Positions 24,636 through 33,159 are shown, counted from the first letter of the stretch. The stretch is 35,369 nt of DNA from DASVNK01 sp964478815 (GCA_964478815.1 CAYZKY010000052.1:1-35369); one strand, 5' to 3'. Translations and numbers: made by a program. Notes: generated from the letters alone by a model not told the origin.

Positions 24636-27479
24636 CTACCGTTTGACCAAGCGAAAGAATGTTTGCAGGCCAGCGTTAGGCAGCAGGATGCTGATCGAGT
24701 TGGCATCGGTCTGGGGGCTTGCGATCACCTCATTCCAAACGATGGGTGCTGACAAACTCGAGGTCGATTCAACGTGATAGGTCGTTGTCGTCGCCGGCCA
24801 GCTTAGCACGACTCCATTTCCAGTCGATTGTGCGGCGATGGTGGGGGCATTGGAAGACGCCGAGCCGACGAGTGCCAAGGTGTGGTCACTCCCGGCAGCT
24901 ATGGCTATTACTCCTCTCAACCCTGCCGGAACCTTCGTTTGACCATAAGAGCTGTATCCCCATGCCGCCACCGAGCCATCGCTCTTTAGCACTATGCTGT
25001 GATTCTCACCTGCCGCAACAGCCACCGCCTCGCTCAAACCGGGAGGTATCTCCGATTGGGCAGCATAATTGTACCCCCATGCGACTATCGAGCCGTCATA
25101 CCGCAAAACCATGTTGTGAGACCCACCCGACGCGATGGCTGCCACCCCGCTCAGTCCGGGTGGAGCAGTGATTTGACCGGCCTCGTTGCGTCCCCATGCC
25201 ACGACTGTGCCATCGCGCTTCAGAGCCAGGGAATACAGAGCACCTGCCGATATGGCTGTCACCCCACTCAAACCGGGTGGAATGGTTGATTGACCAAATT
25301 CTGGAAATGTTCCCGTATTTGCCTTTCCTGCACCCCAAGCGACCACCGTGCCATCGCGTTTCAGTGCCAGCGTGTGCAGAAAGCCCGCCGAGATGGCTAT
25401 GATCCCGTTCAACCCAGATGGAACAGTCGATTGACCAAATTCGTTGTGTCCCCACGCCACCACCGTCCCGTCGCTTTTTAGCACGACGCAGTGATAGAAA
25501 CCCGCCGCGATCGCGGTCACCCCGCTCATGTCGGCTGGAATGGTAGACTGACCGAAGTCGTTGGACCCCCATGCCACAACGGTACCATCGCTCTTCAAGG
25601 CCAGGCTATGATCGTTCCCTCCCACAACGGCTGTCACGCCGTTCAAGCCCGTGGGGACGTTCGTTTCGCCGCGATCATTGCTTCCCCACGCCACCACCGT
25701 GCCCGACATGGCAGGATTGACCGTCAGCAAGGCAGGCGGCGCACTCGTAACGGAACCGGCGCTGTTGCTCACCCGAACTGTATAAGCCCCGGCCTGGTCC
25801 ATCCGCACGGCCGGCAGACTGTAGACGGCGCTCGTTGCTCCTTCGAGATCGGCTCCTTCCCAACGCCACTGGTACGTCAACGGCGCCGTCCCAGTAGCTG
25901 TGACCGAGAAACTGACATTCTGGCCGGCATTTACCGTCTGGCTCTGCGGTTGCAAGGTAATGACGGGCTCACCAGAGGTGATTTTTGTGAGGAAGAAATT
26001 CCAGTAACCCTGCGGTTGCAGGACAGTCGTGCCGAAGGTGGTGGGCGTTGAATACAATCCGGCCAGAAAGGCATGCCCGGCCGGATCGACGGCCACTTTT
26101 GCCACAACCGAAGAAATCGGACTTGCGGGCGGGCCGCTGGCGGAGTGAGCCCACTGGAGCGTTCCCGCCGGGTCGTACTTCGCGATCATCGCCCCCCCGG
26201 AACCGCTCGGTGCGACCGCGTCGGAACTCAACGCCCCCGCCGCGTAAACATTGCCTTGCCCGTCCAGAGCGACGTCCCAATAAATATCGAGTCTTGTGCC
26301 TCCGGCCCGGCGGGCCCACTGCGGCACACCGGCGCTGTTGTATTTGGCGACAAAGGCATCGAACGCTTCGAAGCCTTCGCGCACCGCGCCGACGTTCGCG
26401 AGGCTGATCCCGCCGCCGAAGTTGATCGTGCTGTCGAACGCACCGCTGATATACACATTCCCAGCCGAGTCCACCACTACCCCCCCATCCGCACCAGCGT
26501 CGCCGCCTTCCCCTCCTGCCTGCCGGGCCCAAACCAATGTTCCAGCGGAATTAAACTTGGCGATAAACGCGTCGTCCGGGCCCGTGCTGACCAGATTGCT
26601 GGTGCCGATCGTCATGTTCTCACTGAACGATCCGCGCACATAAACATTCCCCGCGGCATCCACCGCAACCTTGACGGCGTAAGTATGGCCAGGGCCGCCC
26701 ATCAACTGCGCCCACCGGACCGTGCCCGTGTTGTCATACTTGACGAGAAACGCGCTGTAACCGCTGAGACTGGCGCTGGCCAACTCCGTCGTCCCGAACG
26801 TGACGCTCAGGCTATTGTCGGCGTAGCCAGTGGCATAAGAATTCCCCTCGCTGTCCACGGCTAGGGCGGTGCCGTAAACGGAGCTTCCGCCCGTGGATTC
26901 CCGGACCCACTGAACCGTGCCGGCACGGTCATATTTGGCGAGAAAGAACTCGTTCCTGGTCGAGCCAGTCAGCGTTAAACCATCGAAGTCCGCCGTGCCG
27001 ACAAACGCGCCCGTCACATAGACGTTTCCGGCGTTATCCACGCCAATCCCGCATCCGGCATCCCATTCGGGGGTGTTGCCGCCGGCGCGTTTCGCCCATT
27101 GGAGCACGCCCGCGGCATCGTACTTGGCCACGAAGATGTCCTGTCCTCCACCGGTCGTGTTGGTCAGGGTAACGCCGCCAAAATCGTTCGTGCCATCGAA
27201 CCAGCTCGTCACATAACTGTTGCCCTGGCTGTCCAAGGCCATCCCGAGGGGAAACTCCAGGTCCGTGGTGGTGCTGGCGACGCGTTTGGCCCACTGGAAA
27301 GACGGCGTCTGGGCGTTGGCGTTCCCAGGCAACAAAACCGCTAGCAGAATGAGGCCGGCCAGGACCGCGCGGCCAATCCAATTCCAGGTGCGCCGTCGAT
27401 TCGCAGCGAAACTCCCGGAAGCGGCTGTTCGAGATTGGGAGAAAGGGATCGGATCGTTTTTCTTCGCGATAGGATTCAT
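24636..27479 (-). CDS. Secreted protein: seven SBBP repeats, Ig-like domain, seven RCC1-type repeats
   Basis: A 947-residue exported protein. A long basic N-terminus (RRRTWNWIGRAVLAGLILLA) acts as signal peptide, cleaved near ANA-Q at about residue 57. Seven SBBP (seven-bladed beta-propeller) units follow, to about 505, each with a core like D-x-x-GNVYVTG-x-F and AKYD-x-AG-x-x-QWA. An Ig-like domain comes next (ITLQPQSQTVNAGQNVSFSV, AGAYTVRVSNSAGSV). Seven RCC1-like units run from about 615 to 880, each starting VVAWG-x-N-x-x-GQ and containing VTAIAAG-x-x-HSLALK-x-DGT. The C-terminal ~65 residues form a beta domain ending TFFRLVKR, common at the ends of large verrucomicrobial secreted proteins and perhaps a sorting or structural cap. 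Each repeat set has the seven units needed for one closed propeller. Function unknown; probably surface adhesion or binding. Start ATG 27479. Confidence 0.88.
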   Translation of the reverse strand: MNPIAKKNDPIPFSQSRTAASGSFAANRRRTWNWIGRAVLAGLILLAVLLPGNANAQTPSFQWAKRVASTTTDLEFPLGMALDSQGNSYVTSWFDGTNDFGGVTLTNTTGGGQDIFVAKYDAAGVLQWAKRAGGNTPEWDAGCGIGVDNAGNVYVTGAFVGTADFDGLTLTGSTRNEFFLAKYDRAGTVQWVRESTGGSSVYGTALAVDSEGNSYATGYADNSLSVTFGTTELASASLSGYSAFLVKYDNTGTVRWAQLMGGPGHTYAVKVAVDAAGNVYVRGSFSENMTIGTSNLVSTGPDDAFIAKFNSAGTLVWARQAGGEGGDAGADGGVVVDSAGNVYISGAFDSTINFGGGISLANVGAVREGFEAFDAFVAKYNSAGVPQWARRAGGTRLDIYWDVALDGQGNVYAAGALSSDAVAPSGSGGAMIAKYDPAGTLQWAHSASGPPASPISSVVAKVAVDPAGHAFLAGLYSTPTTFGTTVLQPQGYWNFFLTKITSGEPVITLQPQSQTVNAGQNVSFSVTATGTAPLTYQWRWEGADLEGATSAVYSLPAVRMDQAGAYTVRVSNSAGSVTSAPPALLTVNPAMSGTVVAWGSNDRGETNVPTGLNGVTAVVGGNDHSLALKSDGTVVAWGSNDFGQSTIPADMSGVTAIAAGFYHCVVLKSDGTVVAWGHNEFGQSTVPSGLNGIIAISAGFLHTLALKRDGTVVAWGAGKANTGTFPEFGQSTIPPGLSGVTAISAGALYSLALKRDGTVVAWGRNEAGQITAPPGLSGVAAIASGGSHNMVLRYDGSIVAWGYNYAAQSEIPPGLSEAVAVAAGENHSIVLKSDGSVAAWGYSSYGQTKVPAGLRGVIAIAAGSDHTLALVGSASSNAPTIAAQSTGNGVVLSWPATTTTYHVESTSSLSAPIVWNEVIASPQTDANSISILLPNAGLQTFFRLVKR

Positions 27480-27954
27480 GAGGATGGCTTCGTCTGCATT
27501 TGCCCGAATGATTGAATCTTTCGATTACCCAAAGGGTGCGTCGTGGTCGGCAGTTGAGATGAACCCTACCCATCCGTGGAACTATCAGCAAGCGGGTGTT
27601 GCGGCATAAGGTGCCCTGAATACGGTGATTCTCGGTGGCGCGCCAGAGCGCGGGAGCAATTCCTATCCATCCTATCCAACTAGCAAAATTCAAAATGCAG
27701 ACTCCACAAAGTCAACATTGACTTTCAACTCATCCTGCGCCATCTTCCCTCCATGACTGCGAAGAACGTTTCGTGGTCATCCGGATCGTCTCCGAACAGC
27801 AGTCCCGGCCCCCCGCCGTGCCTCCCGTTCCGACCCGTCCCCGGATGGCCCAACCATAACTCTGCCCCAGGGAGTCCCCACTTCCTGCCCTTCCGCGCGC
27901 CCGTAATGCTTTCTCTTCCCGGGAACCAATCCATCCCCGCGTCACTCGTCCCTC

Positions 27955-27970
27955 AAAAAAATGGGGGGGG
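27955..27970. repeat. A7-T-G8 motif, copy 1
   Basis: Seven A, one T and eight G in a row, preceded by CCTC. Related motifs occur at 28304-28322 (A7, GCA, G9) and 28411-28424 (A6, CA, G6). The three copies lie in the same gene-free stretch. Confidence 0.7.
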
Positions 27971-28215
27971 CCTCCACCCGGTAGCGCCAGCCCGGCCCCT
28001 TCCCCGCCCCGCCCCGCCCTTTTCCTGCCCCCAACTGCCCCGCAAAACCCCCGTAAATAGGACTTCCTGCGACCAAACGCCCCCGTCTGCTCTCCAATGT
28101 TTACCCTCCTTCCGCCGCCAAGCTCCGTCTCGCCCTCCTCACCCGGCTTTCACCGCAGTCTACTTTTTGGCCACGCTTCCCCGTGCCCTTCGTCGCCCTC
28201 ATCCGGCCCGTCCTT

Positions 28216-28261
28216 GCCCCCAAAAACGCCCCAAAAATCCCGAAATGCCCTTTCCTGCCCC
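28216..28261 (+). repeat. 46-bp dispersed repeat, copy 1
   Basis: Starts GCCCCCAAAAA, has the core CCCGAAATGCCC and ends CCTGCCCC. By eye it matches the reverse complement of 33114-33159 at about 38 of 46 positions without gaps. Confidence 0.65.
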
Positions 28262-28303
28262 AACATTGCCCCCTCCGGCTCCCCCACGCCCACCTGTCCG
28301 GTC

Positions 28304-28322
28304 AAAAAAAGCAGGGGGGGGG
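28304..28322. repeat. A7-GCA-G9 motif, copy 2
   Basis: Seven A, GCA, then nine G. Same layout as the motifs at 27955 and 28411. The long homopolymers are prone to slippage and to sequencing error. Confidence 0.7.
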
Positions 28323-28410
28323 TGCCGTCCGGCCATCGCCTCTCTCCCTCGTTCGGACTGTCGCCCTCAGGCGGGCCCCCTCCCGATTCTACATTTGCCC
28401 CCTCCTCGCC

Positions 28411-28424
28411 AAAAAACAGGGGGG
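28411..28424. repeat. A6-CA-G6 motif, copy 3
   Basis: Six A, CA, then six G (followed by T and three more G), 8 bp beyond the end of the MFS gene. Same layout as the motifs at 27955 and 28304. Confidence 0.65.
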
Positions 28425-28431
28425 TGGGCGC

Positions 28432-29718
28432 TCAACGCTCACGAAACCGGCTGCGGCGGAAGAGCAGCACGCAGAACGAGGCGAGCAGCAGCGAACCGGC
28501 GAGGAAGAGCACGCCCCCCATGAACGTCCCGGTCCGATCCTTCAGGAACCCGACCGCGTACGGGCCCACAAAGCCGCCGAGATTGCCGAACGAATTGATG
28601 AGCCCGACCGCCACGGCGGCGCTGGCCCCGGTCAATACGGCGGTCGGCAGGGTCCAGAAGCAGGGGATGAAAGCCCAACACCCCGCGCCGACCAGGCACA
28701 GGAGCGCCATGGAAACGACGGGACGGTCCTGGGTCAGGACGCTGCCGACGAAAGCGACGCTGGCGACGCACAGCGGAATCGCGGTGTGCCAGATCCGTTC
28801 CTGGCGGCGGTCGGAGGACCAGCCGGCCGCCAGCATCACCCCTAGGGCGGCGAGGTACGGAATGGCCGAGAGCAGGCCCACCTCGAACGTGCTTCGCCCG
28901 GAGAAACTCTTGAGCAAGGTCGGCAGCCACAGGGTGAAGCCGTACAGCCCGGTGATCCCGAAGAAATAGATGGCGGTGAGAAGCAGGACGCTCGGTTCCT
29001 TCACGACCTTCCAGTAATTGTGTCCGGCGTGGCCGGGAGAGGAGGCCTTTTCGCGGGCCAGTTCCGCGATCAGCCATTCCTTCTCCGCCGCACCCAGCCA
29101 GCGGGCTTGTTCCGGCCGGTCGGTCAGGTAAAAAGGGACGATCAAGCCGCACACGACGGCCGGGATGGCCTCGAGAATGAAGACCCAGCGCCACCCGGCC
29201 AGGCCGCCCCACTGGACGTACTCCATGATCGCGCCGGAGACCGGCCCGCCGAGAATGCTCGCCACCGGGCTGCCGATCATGAACAAGGCCACCGCCTTGG
29301 CCCGATCCCGCCGGGGAAACCAGTGGCTGAGGTAGATGATGATGCCGGGGTAGAAACCCGCCTCGGCCAAACCGAGCAAAAAGCGGAGCACGTAGAACTG
29401 CATCTTCGTCTCGATAAAGCCCATCAGCACCGCCACGATGCCCCAGGAGATCATGATGCGGGAGATCCAAAGGCGCGCGCTCCAGCGCTCGACGATAAGC
29501 GTGCCGGGGATTTCGAGCAGGAAATAGCCGATGAAAAAGACGCCCGCGCCGAATCCGTATACCGCCTCGCTAAATTTCAGATCCTCGGACATCTGAAGCT
29601 TGGCGTAACTGACGTTCACGCGATCCAGGTAGGCGATGACGTAGAGGAGAATGAGAAAAGGGATCAGGCGCCAGACGACCTGGCGGCGGGTGCTTTCGGC
29701 GAGAGTGTCGGGGGTCAT
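28432..29718 (-). CDS. MFS transporter, anion:cation symporter (ACS) family
   Basis: A 428-residue integral membrane protein with about 12 transmembrane helices. The first loop signature, YLDRVNVSYAKLQMSEDL, is the hallmark of the ACS family (uptake of sugar acids, tartrate, phthalate, glucarate and similar organic anions). Other family landmarks are GYFLLEIPGTLIVERW, LGLAEAGFYPGIIIYLSHWF and the RRDRAKAVALFM loop. The exact substrate cannot be told from sequence. From ATG 29718 the first codons overlap the methyltransferase stop (ATGA, 29715-29718), so the two are translationally coupled. The frame stays open to 30021, but that stretch is a shadow of the methyltransferase. No catabolic enzyme neighbours it, which gives no hint of the substrate. 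Confidence 0.92.
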   Translation of the reverse strand: MTPDTLAESTRRQVVWRLIPFLILLYVIAYLDRVNVSYAKLQMSEDLKFSEAVYGFGAGVFFIGYFLLEIPGTLIVERWSARLWISRIMISWGIVAVLMGFIETKMQFYVLRFLLGLAEAGFYPGIIIYLSHWFPRRDRAKAVALFMIGSPVASILGGPVSGAIMEYVQWGGLAGWRWVFILEAIPAVVCGLIVPFYLTDRPEQARWLGAAEKEWLIAELAREKASSPGHAGHNYWKVVKEPSVLLLTAIYFFGITGLYGFTLWLPTLLKSFSGRSTFEVGLLSAIPYLAALGVMLAAGWSSDRRQERIWHTAIPLCVASVAFVGSVLTQDRPVVSMALLCLVGAGCWAFIPCFWTLPTAVLTGASAAVAVGLINSFGNLGGFVGPYAVGFLKDRTGTFMGGVLFLAGSLLLASFCVLLFRRSRFRER

Positions 29719-30440
29719 GATGCTTTCCGGGCGTAGTACGCGCCGAAGACGGAGTGGCGATGGAGCACGTCCCACTCGGCGAAGCCGGCCGAGCGGAGGA
29801 GATCGAACTGGAAGAGCAAGGACCGGGGCGAGTCCTCCTCCTCCACATAGTCGAACACCTTCCGGCGGTACTCCGGTCCGCCGAGCCCTTCGAGGTACGT
29901 GCCGTAACGCTCCCACATGATCGCCTGAATGCCCGGATGATCGAAGGCGAGCAGATCGGAGACGAAGAGCGCGCCGCCCGGCTTGAGCCAGCGAAAGAGG
30001 CGGTCGAACATCGTGCGCCAATCCGCCTCATCGCGGAGGTGGTGGAGGACGGCCCCGGCGAGAATGGCGTGGAACGATTCCGGCGCGAAAGCAAGGTTCC
30101 GCATGTCCTCCTGCCGGCCCTCGATCCGTCCGGTGGTGGCGGCGCCGACGCGCTCCTTGGCCCGTTCGAGCATCGGCGCGCTCAGGTCGGCGAGGTGGCA
30201 ATCGAGCGGATGGACGTGGCCGAGCACGCTGAGGGTGAGATTGCCCGCGCCGCAGCCGAGATCGAGGATGGCGTGGCCCGGTTGCAGGAATTGCGCCGCG
30301 GCGGCGGCGATCAGTTCGAGCATGAGGGGAGAATCGATGGCGGCTTGCTGGCCGGTCTCAAGCCTGGCGAATCGTTCGACCTCGCCGTCGAAACGCTCCC
30401 GGATGCGCGCGAGCGACGATTTCTGATGCAGCGGGGTCAT
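29715..30440 (-). CDS. Class I SAM-dependent methyltransferase
   Basis: A 241-residue cytosolic protein with a Rossmann-type SAM site: motif I ILDLGCGAGNLTLSVLG, then an acidic residue in HLADLSAPMLERAKERVG (motif II) and RQEDMRNLAFAPESFHAILA (motif III/IV). VLHHLRDEADWRTMFDRLFR and WLKPGGALFVSDLL complete the fold. The N-terminus, RIRERFDGEVERFARLETGQ, is a distinct helical cap that I associate with a methyltransferase subfamily of unknown substrate. It is not clearly a UbiE, CmoA or protein methyltransferase. It starts at ATG 30440, 103 bp after the MlaA-hydrolase gene on the same strand, and its stop overlaps the MFS start, so it may link the transporter and the envelope gene in one transcript. 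A small-molecule acceptor is likely but unproven. Confidence 0.85.
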   Translation of the reverse strand: MTPLHQKSSLARIRERFDGEVERFARLETGQQAAIDSPLMLELIAAAAAQFLQPGHAILDLGCGAGNLTLSVLGHVHPLDCHLADLSAPMLERAKERVGAATTGRIEGRQEDMRNLAFAPESFHAILAGAVLHHLRDEADWRTMFDRLFRWLKPGGALFVSDLLAFDHPGIQAIMWERYGTYLEGLGGPEYRRKVFDYVEEEDSPRSLLFQFDLLRSAGFAEWDVLHRHSVFGAYYARKAS

Positions 30441-30543
30441 TCACCCCAGCGTGGCCCGCCAAATCGATTTCGGCAATGGGCGCGAATTTCTGGCCGGTGG
30501 GTGAAACTGCGCCGATTTGTACAAGCACGAGTTCCGGAAAGAG

Positions 30544-32484
30544 TCACTGCTGCGCGGAATTTCGGGGGAGCGATTCAAATCCGGCGAAGGCTGCAAAAAC
30601 AGCCTGCTGAACGGCGGGGTCGGAAAAATTGCCGAGGTGGCCGCCGCGCTCGAACAAGCGGAATCTGTCATCGCCGAACGTGGCTTGGAGCCATTCAATG
30701 TCGGCGGGCTCGACGAGGATGTCGTTGCGGTTTTCGATGACGCGAACGTTAGGATGCTGGCGCAACGCGTCCTGATGCTGGCGGAGATCGGTGGCCGGCC
30801 CGAGGACGGCGGGATCGGTGAGGTCGATCCCTTGCGAGCGGTAATACGGCGCGACGAATTTCTCCAGGTAATCTTCGAAGGAGAATTCGAGGATTTCGCG
30901 GTAGACGGCTTCGCGGCAGCGGGGATCGAGGGGCGCGCGGAGGATCTGTTGATTAGTGCGGACCTGCGTGGTGTAGATGGCGTCGCGGAGAATGAGCCGG
31001 AAAGCCACGCCGATCAGGAAGCGGGATTCGATGGCATTGAGCGGAGGCACATTGGTCGTGATGCCGCTCGAAAGAAGCGTGCGCAGGTTGGCGGCCTTGC
31101 GGATGGTGTTGCGAATGTTGGCGGCTCGCTCGTTTTCCGGCCAGGCCAGGGGGGAGCGGTAGCAGGAATCCAGCATTTGCACGCCGTGGAGCAGGCGGAC
31201 GGGAACGTGGATGGCGACGTAGCGATCGAAAGCGATCTCGGGGGCGGGGTTCGCGGCGAGATAGAGCGTGTGGAAGCCGCCCATCGAGTACCCGGCGAGG
31301 GCCTTGCCGCTGAAACCCGGACGATGGCGGGCCTCGAGCTGGCGGTGGAGCACCGCCAAGGTGCGGGCGATTTCGCGGGTGTCGTTTGGAGCATAGCCGG
31401 GCAGCGGACTGGCATTGCCGGCGCGGATGAATTCGAAATTAAAGGCGCTGCTGATTACGGCGACGGAATAGCCCTGGGCGTAGAGCAGTTCGGCGAGCCC
31501 GAGCACCGAGCCATTGAGACGGTGCGAGCCGAGGCCGGGGAGCAAGTAGACAATGGGGGAGCGTTCCTTTTGGAGCCAGACGGAACAGGCCAGCTTTTCG
31601 CCGCCGACCAGGCCGGGGATGCGGATCGTCCGGGCGCGTTCGGGAAAACCCGGTTCGCGAATGCCGAACGAGAGGGTGCCCAGGGTGTCGAGGGAAGGAA
31701 CATCCTGTTCGCCGCGAAGCTCCGCATCGATGGAAGAGTAATCCCGCTGGAAGGTCCAGACGAACCGCAGCAGATAGTAGGGGTCCTGCTCGGAATCGAT
31801 GAGGCGGGTGTAGGTGTCCGCGTCCTCGGCCAGATCGTTGTAGGTGATGCCGAGGGGGATGTAGGAGTAGGGCGAGAAATAGGTGAGCGGGCTGGCGAAG
31901 GAATCGCCGATGCGGCCGAGGCCGTCGCGATCATCGCTGGGGCCTAGGAGGGGGAGCATGAGGTAGAAGTTCGCGTCCCAACCCCATTTGGCGAAAGTCT
32001 GGCCGAGGTCGGCTTCGTTGCGGGGGATGCCGTGGCGGCTCGCGATATCGAACAGGCCGCCCAGGCCGAAGACGGAGTTGACGAGGAAGCGGTAGCTGTC
32101 GTCGCGCAGGTCGATCCAGCGGCCTTGCAGGAGGTAATTGGCGAGCCGTTTGGGGTACTGGATGTTCCGGCCGACGTTGGTGAAGCCGCGGCGGAGGGGC
32201 TTGGGGACGATGGCGCGGTAGCCCTTGCCGGTGGGGCGGATGACGTACTTCATGGCGGCGGTATTGACGTCCCAGAGTCGGCGGTTGAGGGCCTCGAGCG
32301 GGTCGGGCATCGATTCGGGGAGAGGGACGGACTCAGCGGCCTTCGAGAAAGGAAACAAGGCGCCAAGGCACAGGAGCAACCCTGCGGCCGCTCGAACGAG
32401 CGCGCGGTTCAGCCGGGACGGTATGAGCGGGTTGTCGCAGGTCACCACGGGCGATTTGATAGCAAACCGGCGGACGGAATTCAA
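30544..32484 (-). CDS. MlaA (VacJ) domain fused to an alpha/beta hydrolase
   Basis: A 646-residue exported protein with two enzyme- or transport-type domains. Residues about 60-250 are a MlaA/VacJ domain: DPLEALNRRLWDVNTAAMKY, PLRRGFTNVGRNIQYPKRLA, LVNSVFGLGGLFDIASRHG, DLGQTFAKWGWD and FYLMLPLLGPSDDRDGLGR. MlaA is the outer-membrane component that removes misplaced phospholipids from the outer leaflet. Residues about 285-635 are an alpha/beta hydrolase: IVYLLPGLGSHRLNGS (oxyanion region), nucleophile elbow LAGYSMGGFHT (Ser about 400), acid in IENRNDILVEPADIEW (Asp about 588) and His about 616 in ERGGHLGNF. The signal region (LNRALVRAAAGLLLCLGALF) has no proper lipobox, so unlike classical MlaA it may not be lipidated. 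The start is TTG 32484; GTG 32448 is possible. It could act as a lipid exporter joined to a lipase or esterase. Confidence 0.9.
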   Translation of the reverse strand: MNSVRRFAIKSPVVTCDNPLIPSRLNRALVRAAAGLLLCLGALFPFSKAAESVPLPESMPDPLEALNRRLWDVNTAAMKYVIRPTGKGYRAIVPKPLRRGFTNVGRNIQYPKRLANYLLQGRWIDLRDDSYRFLVNSVFGLGGLFDIASRHGIPRNEADLGQTFAKWGWDANFYLMLPLLGPSDDRDGLGRIGDSFASPLTYFSPYSYIPLGITYNDLAEDADTYTRLIDSEQDPYYLLRFVWTFQRDYSSIDAELRGEQDVPSLDTLGTLSFGIREPGFPERARTIRIPGLVGGEKLACSVWLQKERSPIVYLLPGLGSHRLNGSVLGLAELLYAQGYSVAVISSAFNFEFIRAGNASPLPGYAPNDTREIARTLAVLHRQLEARHRPGFSGKALAGYSMGGFHTLYLAANPAPEIAFDRYVAIHVPVRLLHGVQMLDSCYRSPLAWPENERAANIRNTIRKAANLRTLLSSGITTNVPPLNAIESRFLIGVAFRLILRDAIYTTQVRTNQQILRAPLDPRCREAVYREILEFSFEDYLEKFVAPYYRSQGIDLTDPAVLGPATDLRQHQDALRQHPNVRVIENRNDILVEPADIEWLQATFGDDRFRLFERGGHLGNFSDPAVQQAVFAAFAGFESLPRNSAQQ

Positions 32485-32603
32485 CCCGCAGGAATTGCAA
32501 ATCGGGCGGTGGATGGAACCGGGGAGGGTGCGGCAGGTTCGTTACGGCGATGCGTTGGCCGGTCGGGCCGATGGGGAAGGGCCGCGGAAGGAAAGTAGTT
32601 TGT

Positions 32604-32650
32604 GTCGATTTAAAAATATTCGACTTATGCATGCAAGGTTTTAACATGCA
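32604..32650. promoter_or_regulatory. Two inverted repeats in an AT-rich island, candidate operator/promoter zone
   Basis: GTCGA-N11-TCGAC (32604-32624) and TGCATG-N11-CATGCA (32628-32650) lie side by side, each with an 11-bp AT-rich spacer, about 120 bp upstream of the MlaA-hydrolase start. They may bind dimeric regulators; no box pair is clear enough to name a promoter. Confidence 0.25.
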
Positions 32651-33113
32651 GCACCAAGGAAGTTTGAACTCTCAAAAAATTTTAAATTCGGTCGTTTTTG
32701 GTCCCACGAACCCAACTTACGGGCCTTCGAGAGGGGTTCGAGCGAGGGGAAGCGGCGCGAAATGCTCGATGCGGGATTTCCGGGACTACGGGCTGTTCGA
32801 GTGGAGAATTCCGGGAAATGAGGTGGGAGGAACAGAACAGGCCGCGTAGGCGAAAGAGCGAAGATGGCGGCGGTCGCGTTCATGGCGTTAATTCTACATT
32901 ATTACTCTTTCACTCTATCGCATAGTATGGTGTAACAATCAAGTACTTTGTTATTCCATGTCGACTTTCGGCTTTAGTTGCTTGGAGATCACGGGGATCG
33001 ATCTGCCAAGGGGGAAGGCCAACGGGGGCGGGTGCGATCGGGAACGGTGGTGGTACCGGGATGGCGGGACGCAGACGGCATCCGCCGCGGGCGGCCGGTG
33101 GGCCGGAAATCCG

Positions 33114-33159
33114 GGGGCGGGAAGGGGCATTTCGGGCCTTTTCGAGGGGTTTTGGGGGC
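33114..33159 (-). repeat. 46-bp dispersed repeat, copy 2 (inverted)
   Basis: Read on the minus strand it begins GCCCCCAAAA, contains CCCGAAATGCCC and ends CCCGCCCC, matching 28216-28261 without gaps at about 38 of 46 positions. Confidence 0.65.

Larger units (their letters stand above)
27480..28431. other. C-rich gene-free region with degenerate repeats
   Basis: About 950 bp with no supported gene. The first 230 bp have ordinary composition and probably hold the promoter of the propeller gene on the minus strand. From about 27740 the plus strand is strongly C-rich. It carries three A-tract/G-run motifs (27955-27970, 28304-28322, 28411-28424) and a copy of a 46-bp repeat (28216-28261). Open frames here are Pro/Arg/Ser low complexity. 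Confidence 0.6.

Noticed and set aside
27955..28424. CRISPR-like reading of the spaced A/G motifs
   Set aside because: Spacing is irregular (about 350 and 107 bp), the motifs are short and not identical, and there are no cas genes.
27753..28523. Pro-rich open frames over the 27.7-28.5 kb region
   Set aside because: Three overlapping frames all give Pro/Ser/Arg low complexity from C-runs; no start, motif or codon pattern supports translation.
30517..31947. Plus-strand frame opposite the MlaA-hydrolase gene
   Set aside because: Mirror of a gene with intact catalytic motifs; no domain signal of its own.
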